The notes beneath the pieces were generated by a model. The model worked only from the letters and a program-made list of their open reading frames with translations. It made no database searches and was not told the origin of the DNA. DNA of 33,995 nucleotides from Scytalidium lignicola (lineage: Eukaryota > Ascomycota > Leotiomycetes): positions 1-33,995 of the forward strand of contig NCSJ02000422.1 of assembly GCA_002812745.2 (NCBI GenBank), in the 5' to 3' direction. Made by a program: the position numbers and the translations under genes. Shown here piece by piece: positions 22,818 to 32,540 of the stretch. Position 1 is the first letter of the stretch, and every line of letters begins with the position of its first letter.

Positions 22818-24115
22818 AGTGAAGATATTTTTCTTTGTAAAATCGAAAACATTGTAGATACGCTTAGCTAATTTGTCGATTTTATTCTTTGTGTGACTGG
22901 TCCGTAAACCGCCATTTTCACAATTTTATCAGTTTGTGGATTGTCCAATTAATTGTTTCGCCTGTAATATCCTAATACCATAAAGTGTTATTGATAATAT
23001 GTTATTACAGTACATGAAATATCATGAAATGTCATATGAAAAAGGGGATCGGATTAGAATAACCACGGTTTCGATATTTACATATATATATGTATGTAGT
23101 TGTAAAAACTACAAGATAATTCTTAAATTCTATTTCTCATTTGTGATTATAGTAAGTAGGTAAGTATTAATGGCCGAGGGTCGTTGGCTGCTTCGATTCT
23201 TTCAATGCTGTACGGTGCTTGCTACTCGCTTCACTCGTAGGGGGTTAGCTAAGCTTGTATGTGGCACACGTGAAATACTACCTGCGGCAAAAAAGGGGAG
23301 GGATCAACAAAACTCGGGTGATCCGGAAGTCGAAGGATTGATTGCATATCTTTTGATAGCAATACAATGCTTGCAATATCTTAGATGTTTGAAACGGAAA
23401 TTTCCGGGCAATTTTCAGCAAGAGGTTTTGAGTTTCGGTAAGACTCAGCGAATGCATCAACATGAACACTTTGATTTAAACCCCCGAATTAAACACTAGC
23501 CAGCCGTGGAAATTTACAGAATGTATAGAAAGTGTTATGGACTTTGGCCTTGAGGTGTAAATTCCGCATTAAAACTGGTTATATGCTCGTATCAGTCGTA
23601 GACCGTATGTTAACCCCCCCTCTTCTCTCTCTTCACAGTGTCTAGGGGTTAAAGGTGTAGATCTACCTCTTTACTTATTTAAGTGATGAAACATATTATC
23701 TTCATAATCCTCTAGTAATTGTGTATGCAAAATATTATTGTATTGGTAAAATTTTATTTGTTTAGACTTACAAGGTCACCTAGTATTGTGCCAGATCCTC
23801 ATCTGTAACATCTTATATGAAACAGCATAACGATAACTTTCCCGATATAGCCGCGTGTGGTCTAGCACGTGATAAGTTACCTGTAACCCCGCTTGGCCAG
23901 GGTTCTGGAAATAAATCCATGGGATCTACCTATAGTTAATTAACCAGCTTCATTAATCTTCAAAGCAACTTAATATTAAATACGTTTAAAGACAAACCCC
24001 GCAGTCCTTAATCTCACCTCGAATATTATAACTATTGTCATTTATAGTGAAACACACAAGCAAATTATATTAATTTAACATACCACTCGCAATTGCTGCA
24101 GATTGCATCGCCGCC
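22818..24115. other. Intergenic region before the transcription factor
   Basis: About 1.3 kb without a convincing gene. An open frame of 109 codons at 23170-23499 starts MAEGRWLLRFFQ. It has no recognisable domain and is matched by an open frame on the other strand, so I do not call it. A CACGTG box overlapping GATAAG lies at 23866-23876, about 240 bp before the transcription factor start, and may be a regulator site. Confidence 0.4.
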
Positions 24116-26079
24116 ATGCAGCAGCATCAGCGGCGAAGGCACGCTGCGTGCGTTCATTGTCGACAGATGAAGGTCAGGATCTCCTTTTCTCACGTGTTTT
24201 CACGGTGTCCTGCAGTCTGGACATAGAATATTGAGTTACTAATTTGTATATAGCTGAGATGCGATTCGTATGAGCGCTTTCCAAGATCATGCTCGCGGTG
24301 CGTCAAATCTCGGCTGCACTGTTTCGTGGACCCGCGCTTCAAAAGAACTTCTAGACGAGAGTGAGTAGATCTATCCTAACAAGATGCATCTACACTATCC
24401 TAAAGACCTGTATGTAGACGTATCGAAGTTATGGAGCGGGAGCTTCGATCGTTAAAGGAGGAATTTGCTAAGTCGCCCGACCGAGGAGCCGCACAGTTGT
24501 CTCCTCCACCTTCCGACACGCCCATCGAAGTCAGGACTGAATATACGACGCCGACGATAATCTCGCCAGGTAGTCAGCAGCCGATGATCAGTGCAAGGGT
24601 CCTTGACAATATATGGATCGGGCCTCAAGTAATACACGAACTCCTTGAAGAGTAGGTCGAAAGCCCAGCTTGGAGATCAATGCTTACTAATTGTAGATAC
24701 TATACGCACTACCATGTTCTATTTCCCATATTACCAGAGTTGCCTGCATTTCTTGAATCGTATGCATCCTTTGACGTCCTTTTCTGGACTGTTATAGCAA
24801 TTGCTTGCGGGGGATTGAGCGAGCACTCCGACCTCTACATTCGACTCAAGAATCCTGTGGAACGATTGCTTACGGACATCAATCACCCAGCTAGCCACTC
24901 CTTCCCACAGATACAGGCCCTGCTTCTTATCTGTTCCTGGCCGTTTCCATTTGGGCCCATTGATACAGACCCTTCATGGACGTACTGCGGCCTTGCGACG
25001 CATTATGCGTTGCGACTCGGCTTGCATCGTCCGGCTCATACGGCGGATTTCCGATACGATACGGTGTACGACCAGGAGACGATGATGGCCCGCCAAAAGG
25101 CGTGGATTGCTTGCTTCATTATTAATCAAGGGTGAGTTACTGACGACATTTCCGCATGCAATAGAGACTTATACCTCTCTTTAGGATCAGTACAAAACTT
25201 GGCATCCCTTCGACAGTTAGAGTCGATAACAGTATTCTGGGAACTTTGACATCCCTTCCCTCTTGGCTACCGGAAGTGCTTTGTCGTCAACTATTCATCG
25301 CATACCAGGTCAACAGATTTACAATCACCTTGGGCAATCATGAGAAGACGAGCACGGGTTTGTTCCCTGAACCAACGCCGATGATTCGGATGTTCGATAA
25401 GGACTTACGAATGGCTGAGACTCGTTTTGAGTCAACATCGCCACCTATGGAACTTGCTATGCTCCTCGGAGCAAGACTATCCTTGTATTCTTTCGTCTTT
25501 GGTGCAGAGGACAGTGGTGAGAATTCCCCTCTTGACACCATTAATACAAACAACGAAATCCTTTCCCAGGCCTACATTACGATCATGCAGCTCCTCAAGG
25601 TGGCAGTCTCACCAGACGCTGGGATTATATATTGGACTGCGCTATGTCGAGGGCATATTTACTTCAGCGTCTTCTTCCTTCTGAAGCTCATCAAGTATCC
25701 AACGTACAGCTTTGTGGACGAGATCGCCGCAAGAAATATTATTAATCAGGCGTGGGAGCGGCTCAAAAGTTGCTCGGCAGGCGAGGGTGATCACTTGTCA
25801 AGGATCTGTGCGATCATTCAGTTCTTGGGCACGGGGAGCGAGAGTCAGGTTCGAGGCGGGCCTCTGCTGGTGGTGAAGTCTAGAATGTCGGCGAATATCT
25901 ACAGGGATGCGGTGTGGCGGGCGAAAAAGAGGTTTAGTGGGATTGTGCAGGATCAGCATCCTGAAGATTATACTACAGCTGAGTCTTTATTGCAGAATGG
26001 GCCAATGGAGCTGTTTTCGACTCCTTATTTAGAAGGCATATTACCTGATTTGGGGTTTCTGTCAGGAAATTTTGAGTAG
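24116..26079 (+). CDS. Zn2Cys6 transcription factor with fungal-specific regulatory domain
   Basis: Five exons: 24116-24172, 24254-24360, 24418-24651, 24697-25131, 25185-26079, giving 575 residues. All introns are GT..AG, 45-81 bp, and in phase. The binuclear zinc cluster has six Cys at residues 12, 15, 22, 32, 35 and 42 (CX2CX6CX9CX2CX6C), and the first intron splits it. A charged, probably coiled stretch follows (ERIEVMERELRSLKEEF), then a Ser/Pro-rich linker, and from about residue 150 the fungal_trans region, including GLATHYALRLGLHRPAH and the FIINQGISTKLGIPST segment that spans the last intron. It should bind DNA in the nucleus and control nearby genes. Convergent to the AtuA-like gene (380 bp apart), downstream of the sugar transporter. 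Targets are inferred only from position. Confidence 0.92.
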
Positions 26080-26460
26080 TACGATGGGAGTAGATATACA
26101 TTTGACAGATATTTCAGTAGCTTATGATAGGGTTTGGGACTGATAAACAGCAGGAACAGGAACATATATTCTCACGCTAAACTGACAACTCTCTCTACTT
26201 GAGAGATATACGAGCTTTTCTAAAAGTCACCTGAAACTAAGGAATAAGGACATTTGAGTTGTAAACCCAAATGCTTTAATCAGTTGCTTAATTTGTACCC
26301 TGACTACTAGGGGAGGCATTTCCAGAATAGTACGGTACAATATTCTATCACAATCGCTTATAGATGTTCGTCGTGGAGAGTCCCAATGTTTCCTTCCTGA
26401 CCACCGAAGCGGGAAACTCCACATCACTTCAAAACAGCCGAACCCAACCATTTCAACCGC
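26080..26460. terminator. Convergent 3' region between transcription factor and AtuA-like gene
   Basis: Both neighbouring genes end here, so the 381 bp hold two opposing 3' ends. No gene or strong hairpin is evident. Confidence 0.4.
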
Positions 26461-28517
26461 TTAGTACACTCCAAGCTGCTTCAATTCCTGGAGCAACGCA
26501 TCTGTTAGTTTCACTTCCATCAACCGCACGTACTGCTGGCTACCATGCACATCGTCCTCCCTGAAGCTGCCCGAAGAGGCTGGCTTGCCATCGCGCATAC
26601 GCGGCAGGGTGGCTTTGAAGGCGAGCGCAACGTCGAAGAAGCCCGACCAGATGACCTGGTCCGGTGAGAGGTTGTAGAGCTTGGCGATGACCACGCCGCT
26701 GAGCAGGTCGGACCGCTTGACGGCCTGGTAGACCTCGGCGTTGTCGAACATTACGTCCAGCGTGATCTCGAATGGACCAGCGTTCTTGGAGCGCACCACC
26801 CTCGCGACGTCGACAAGCCTGGATGGTGGAGTTGTGGACTTGACCGGTGCAGGAGCAGCGTGGGAGACAGCCTTGGTCTTGGCCTTGACGTTCGAGGTGC
26901 TGGGGACAGTGTGTCCATTAGTTGTTGCTCCGTTGGATTCTGCTCTAGCTTCGCCCTTGCCCATGACTACCTTCTTCCAGTGGAACAGGCAGTTGTTGTT
27001 CGAGCCCACCTCGGAGGCTCCCTCTTGGCCCTCCTCGATGGGCATCAGATGGTACACCGAGAATTCAGCGCATTCACCCGTCTGCAGTTCAAACTGGCCG
27101 CCGATGCCCATGGCAAAGTTGCCCGCCGTCGCCTTCTGTCCTGGATATGCACCGTGAGCACAGCAAACACGGGCACTCGACGCCAGACTGGTCGCCAACG
27201 CTTGGGTGTCAGCCAACACCTCGGCGACAAGCAAGACCTCCTGAGGAGGAGGCCCGTCTGGGGTCGACCCATAAACATGCCAGCAGATATCCCAATGCTT
27301 CGTGATGTGCGTGTGCTGGATGGCAACCTGTCGTTTGCACTGCTCTAGGAACTCATGGATCCACGGGATCATGATGGGATCGCGAAACGAGCCGATCATC
27401 AGCGTGCGGTATCCCGAGACTGTAGAACCCTCAAGCTTCACGGTATATGGCACGCCCTGGCTCGCGGTGGAATGGTAGATCGATCCTCTCACGCGCACCG
27501 AGATACCATCGGGAAGCTCCTGGTAGGAAGACTTGGTCAGATCCAGATACCCGCCGGGTCCATACAGGATGTCTGGACGCGAGTTCTCATAGAGGGTATG
27601 CGCCGCAACACTCAGCACGGTACACTTGGCCGCGGGATCTAAAGGCTGAATATCGAAACTGTAGTCCTGGTAGATGGTTGTCCTGGCTGATACGCTCTTG
27701 GGCGTCGCACAGAGACCGCCGCATTCCATGATCTTGCCCATGTGCGCAAAAGCACCCAGCACCTCCGGACCTAGGGACAGCAGCGAAGCATTCTTGTTCT
27801 TCAGGGCGTGATATGAGGCAAAAGCGATGTATGGCGATGGATCATATGCACGTCCACCGATGATGATATCGAAGTCGGGATTGGCTGCCATTGCCTGGAG
27901 GAATGGCTCTGCACCCATCTGCGCAACGATAGCGCGTGTCTGCTCGACATTCTTCACAGTCAAGGCTGGAACGGACTTTCCGCAGCCGGCAATTTGGCCT
28001 TTCTCGATCTTCTTGATCACGAGATCCTTGTCGATTTCCGAGTAGATGACGAGGATTTTGAACTTCCATGCTCTGTTGCCATGTTAGTTAGTGTTCACAT
28101 TACATATCTTGCGGCGGCTCGCCTCAATGCTTACTTGTTCTCGGGTCTCTCTGAGAGTTCTTGGATAATCTTCAAGTACTCGTCAACGTGCTGGTTGGTC
28201 CCGTCTCCACCCGCTGACGACGTGATGAGCGGGACCTTGTACTTGTGGACATAGCCTAGCAGCTTATTCAAGTCACGGACGTACGAGTCGCGCGGACAAG
28301 TCATGGTCCCCAGGGCCAATTTCGAAGGTCCGGAGTCGGTCGAGCCTGAGTCGAGGATGATTGCCGTTGGGGAAGCATCCTGCGTCAGTTCCTCCAGGGC
28401 GTTGATGGTCTGGTCGTCCTCAAAGCCATACCCACACATGCCCACGGGCGTGACGATGTTGCAGAGGCGGGGAGCGGGACCACCGCCATTTGTGTCGATA
28501 ATTGCTGAAGGCGCCAT
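26461..28517 (-). CDS. AtuA-like (DUF1446) protein fused to a DUF4387-like tail
   Basis: Two exons, 28517-28135 and 28072-26461, joined across a 62-bp intron (GTAAGC...CAACAG) to give 664 residues. The first 490 or so residues match the AtuA-like DUF1446 family: an early VGMCGYGF, LDSGSTDSGP, a long conserved SAGGDGTN, GRAYDPSPY, and YGPGGYLDL. A linker rich in Ala, Pro, Thr and Lys (about 510-545) follows. The last 120 residues begin DVARVVRSKNAGPFEITLD, the signature I associate with DUF4387, which in bacteria is often a separate small protein beside AtuA-type proteins. AtuA belongs to acyclic terpene utilisation in Pseudomonas, but the enzymatic role of this fungal family is not established. 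No signal peptide is seen, so it is probably cytosolic. The start ATG 28517 is the first in frame. Confidence 0.9.
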
Positions 28518-28742
28518 GTTTGCTGCTGTATACAGCAGGATACAGCAGGATAGTCCATAGTTCGATGGTAACTCCTAACTTAAATACCACACGGCTCACG
28601 TTCTCGTTCTTAGTGATTGCGCAGATCGGTACACCAAGCCATCCCCATATCTCGCTGCCCGAACGCGCTGTGAGGGCGATACCGCGACTCCGACCGAAGC
28701 ATGACCGCTACAAATCACAGGTCTGCGATACTGCCGCGGTCA
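28518..28742 (-). promoter_or_regulatory. Upstream region of the AtuA-like gene
   Basis: Only 225 bp of normal-composition DNA remain before an LTR fragment. A short direct repeat (tacagcaggatacagcaggata, a 10-bp unit repeated twice, about 28531-28551) lies just before the ATG. No TATA box is obvious. Confidence 0.4.
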
Positions 28743-28945
28743 GTATTTACATATTAAGTAACAATAATTGTTTATATAAGAACATACTCTTTAAGCTTTA
28801 GTTAAGAACCTTATGTTCAACTTAAGTTATAACTTTACTATATATACTTGTTTACTATAATTACAAATACTTTACTTTTATATAAACCTTAATAAGAGTG
28901 ACTAGGCTTACCTTATATAACTATGCTGTAAGAAGTCTTGTAACA
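28743..28945 (+). repeat. Truncated gypsy LTR
   Basis: Matches the 3' two-thirds of the LTR at 10712-11060 (reverse complement), from tatttacatattaagtaac to cttgtaaca. The first 150 bp of the LTR are missing at the junction with the gene island. The DNA after it does not resemble the internal start of the related elements, so it is a fragment or a rearranged solo copy. Confidence 0.7.
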
Positions 28946-30350
28946 AGTATATACTTCTTTAGTTTCCTCCTTATTAGTCTTTTCCTTAAGTTCAGCTTTT
29001 GCTTTTACCTTTGCTTTTGCATTAAATTTTAATGAGTTTTTTAAGATAACATATAAGATAACCATAATTAGCTTTAGCTTATGTTCAGAAGAGTTGTTTA
29101 AAATAACTAAGCTGCTTTTATAAGATATATAATATTATTATTTAAAGTAGTTAAAAATTATATTTTAATTATTTAATAAAGTCAAATACTGATTAATCTA
29201 ATAAAATGAATAAGGCTGAACAATAAGTTAAAAGTCCTTTATAAATTAAAAANTAATTAAAGTAATATATAAGAAAGGTATTTATAAATATTATAAGTAA
29301 AATATACTTTAATTGTTTTGTTATAAGTTTCTTAAACATAATATTATTGTTAATAATAGTAAAAAAAGTTTTTNAATGTATTTTAAAGGACAAGATTTAA
29401 ATTCTTAACCTAATAATATGTTTAAAAACTTCTAAAGGTTATAATAATGTAAAAGAGTTATTTAAGTACAAGTATACTAAATAATAAGTGTACAAAACTA
29501 AAATATTCTTAAAAGACTTCTTTAAATTTAACTTTTTAAATAATTTTCAAGATTGTTAAATCTTTGACAAAAGATTTGTATTTTATACTTTAATAAGTAA
29601 ATATATTAAAATTCTTATTAAAAGAAGTTTTTAACAGTTTAATATACTTTGTAAAGTTATTAAATATTATAACATTATAGAATTTGACAAAAAGTAAAAT
29701 TTTACAGTATATTCTTATAGTTAAGACAAATTCTAACTTATTAAAAGTACTATTATATCTTGTTATTATCAACGTAAAAAGGTAAAAAGTACTTATATTA
29801 TATATAATAGTAGTTTAGTTTATAAATTTTCTTATAACTATTCAAAGTATGTTATTGTATTAAAGAGTAATTAATAGTAAATAAGATAATAAAGTTGAAG
29901 TTAGTTATAATAAAAAGGTTTGTAATTGTAAAATGTATTAATCAAGAGTAAACATAAACATTATTAACACTAGATTGTTTTTATAATCTTATATGATTTT
30001 TTAACAGTTAAGATATTTAAAAAGTCTTTATTAATTATATTCAAGAAGTTAACCTTTTTATCAAACTAAGTATTGTGTAAAATACTTTTAACTAGCTTTA
30101 ATAACTTATTTGTCTAGTATTTATACTACTTTCTATTCAGGATCTTCTTTAGTATTATCTTTATTTTCTATAAAAACTAGTCCTTAAAAGTTAAAACATA
30201 ATTGTTCGAATAAGTTAATACTAAATATTAATACTAACTTAAATTAAATTATAGAAAAACAAGATATATCTTTTAATAATCAGGTATATTAAGTTAATAA
30301 ACAAGATAATTAACACATTTTATGATTTTGAATAATTGTATATATTATTA
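28946..30350. other. AT-rich, RIP-like DNA with no assignable gene
   Basis: About 1.4 kb with very high AT and dense stops in all frames. Single Ns sit beside poly-A or poly-T (29253, 29374). It is probably decayed mobile DNA, but no domain can be recognised. Confidence 0.5.
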
Positions 30351-30943
30351 GTGTTGGTTTACTTGTAACATGAAGTATAGTATATAATTATACATAATAT
30401 ACTCGTTGTGCTATTCCATGATTATTATATGATTAAGGGTAAGAAAGCAAAGTTATAAGAGCTTTGCTTATTCTCATTACCTAATCAGGATTAGCTTATA
30501 AGGGCATATGAATATCATGTGTATATAACTATTATTCTACTAACATTAAAGTTACTTTAAAAATGATTGTATGCTATAACTCTTAAAATGCTCAAATCTG
30601 TAAAGTTTTCTCAATCATATACTAATTACTTAATTAAGAATAACTCTAAATCCTTCCTCTGTACAATTCTCTGTTCTNCTACTTANACTGTNATGTTTTA
30701 CTTATTCTACTACTTCTAATTNTACTTTATTCATATCNAANANTTGTTTTAAAGTNNTAGATANCTTTNCTTTAGTCATNGAATTGGNTNNNTTTNTANT
30801 TCNTTCAATCNATTNTACNTTAANNATCTAANGTTNTTTATATACNTANCAAANGTATATCATGTCAATCATAAGCTACTTTTCCTGTGTAATTCTCAAC
30901 TTGACAAGATAATTATATAATAACCTTGAATTTGTACATATAA
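30351..30943. other. AT-rich repeat remnant with an N-dense patch
   Basis: Starts with TGTTGG (30352), which could be the 5' end of a copia-type LTR, and has a hairpin aagcaaag...ctttgctt at about 30446-30471. From about 30678 to 30855 there are two to three dozen scattered Ns. No coding region is visible and the LTR idea is weak. Confidence 0.35.
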
Positions 30944-31304
30944 TATTACGGGTTTTACTTAACAAGCTGATTGGTGTAAGCCTAAGGCTCAGTACACAGA
31001 AGGTGTACATAAAGAACCTAACAATCAGAAGTCACATGATAAAGTCCTAGGATCCTTAAAGGACTCCAGAGGACTCCAAGGACTCTAAGGACTCCAAGGA
31101 CTCTAGAGAGTCCAATTGGATTTCATTATCTATATAAGCACATTGTAAGAACATAAGAGTAAACTCCTCATGTTCAACTTAAATACATTACTAAATCCTA
31201 CACTTGACTTAGTCACTTGCTTGTATGTCATACATTTCCGTTGTCCTTGAACATTTACCTTATCCTTGGCTATCCAATAACCTGGATAGTAAAGTTTTAT
31301 AACA
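30944..31304 (+). repeat. 5' LTR of the plus-strand gypsy element (361 bp)
   Basis: Runs from TATTACGGG (probably TGTTACGGG before a G-to-A change) to TTATAACA. It has a TATA box (tctatataagc, about 31130-31140) and a short tandem array of ggactccaa units at about 31057-31112. The sequence after it, TTTTGAACACC, is shared with the LTR at 18467 after C-to-T changes. Confidence 0.7.
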
Positions 31305-31369
31305 TTTTGAACACCACCTATCTTAATAAGTCAGGATTTAAGAATAAACACACCGGTAAATAACAACAA

Positions 31370-32540
31370 CAAATAACAACCTAAAGAAGATTCTGAAAAA
31401 AGCTTTAAAGAAGAATCTGAAGAGGAATCTGAGGAAGTATTTGAGGAAAGTTCAGAAGATAATTCTGAAGAAGATCCAAGTAAGAACTAGACTATCAAGG
31501 AAACTAATATCCAAGAAGAAGTATTAGAGGAAGTTGTTATGCTACTAAAGCAACTTACTAAGTCAACAAAAAGATTAACTGTTAAAAAATCATCAAGAGC
31601 TTCAAAGAAGAAGCCAGTACCTTTATTATCTAAACCTAACCTAGAATTAGTTCAAGTATTAAGAGCTCCAAGCCTAAACCTTGATCTAGACTCTAAACCA
31701 GAAGACAACGTTGAACAAGTTTTAATAGTAACATCTAAGGAAGTCAAGATCATCAAGCCAAACTTATTCTATAAGAACAAAAAGAAGCTTAAGGCATATC
31801 TTGCTCAGATAAGAACCTATTTAATGTTGAACGATCACTTACTGCCTAAAGATACATATAAGGTTTTGTAAGCATCTATGTATTTAAAAGGAGTAGCTGA
31901 AACTTGGTTTCAACCCTTCAAGGACAAATGATTTGCTACAAACAGAAGGACAATGAACCAAGGGGTAAGAAACATCCTTAGAAGCTAGGAAAACTACACA
32001 AGAGAACTCAAACACTTGTATAAGGATGTTGATGAGAAAAGGAATGCCAAAAGACAATTAACTCACCTTAAGCAAACCAAAAGCCCTAATAAATATACAA
32101 TACTCTATTGCCAATATACAATATCAATCAACTAAGGAGAGAAGATGCATATACACTAGTATAAGACCAGATTGAAGGATTCCATCAAAGAAGAACTATA
32201 TTAACAACTTACAACTACTACATTTAACACTCTTGTTAACTTGTCCATCAAGATCAAGAATGAACAATATAAGATAATCTTAAACAAAAANGAATAGATT
32301 ATACTTCAATCAAAAAAAAGACTAACAACAAGAAAGATCATAAAGACCTTATAAAGTTAAATATTATGAAAAAAGGAAAAACCTTTAAAAGAAAAGGAAA
32401 AAAAACACTTTAGAAGAAAAAGCAAAAAGGGAAATTCCTTTAGAATTTCTCCTGAGGAACTTAACAACAAAAGAAAAAANCAAATTATGTTTTAAGTGTA
32501 AACTTTCTAAGCATATAGCAAATACCCATAAAAAAAGACA
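31370..32540 (+). pseudogene. Gypsy gag, broken but less decayed than the other copies
   Basis: Begins with an acidic Ser/Glu stretch (about 31385-31490, EDSEKSFKEESEEESEE), then a basic linker. A retrotransposon gag core follows from about 31780 (KLKAYLAQIRTYLMLNDHLL, then KGVAETWFQPFKD past an in-frame stop at 31869). The zinc knuckle is at 32488-32529, reading CFKCKLSKHIANTH. Several stops and frame changes interrupt it, some beside Ns. Gag would form the particle core and bind the element RNA. The longest open stretch is 31539-31871. It is not functional as written. Confidence 0.75.

Noticed and set aside
23170..23499. 109-codon open frame between the transporter and the transcription factor
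   Set aside because: No domain, no splice context, and an open frame on the opposite strand of similar length; not enough support.
26741..27348. Plus-strand open frames of 138 and 162 codons
   Set aside because: Shadows of the AtuA-like gene on the opposite strand, whose motifs and splice site are clear.
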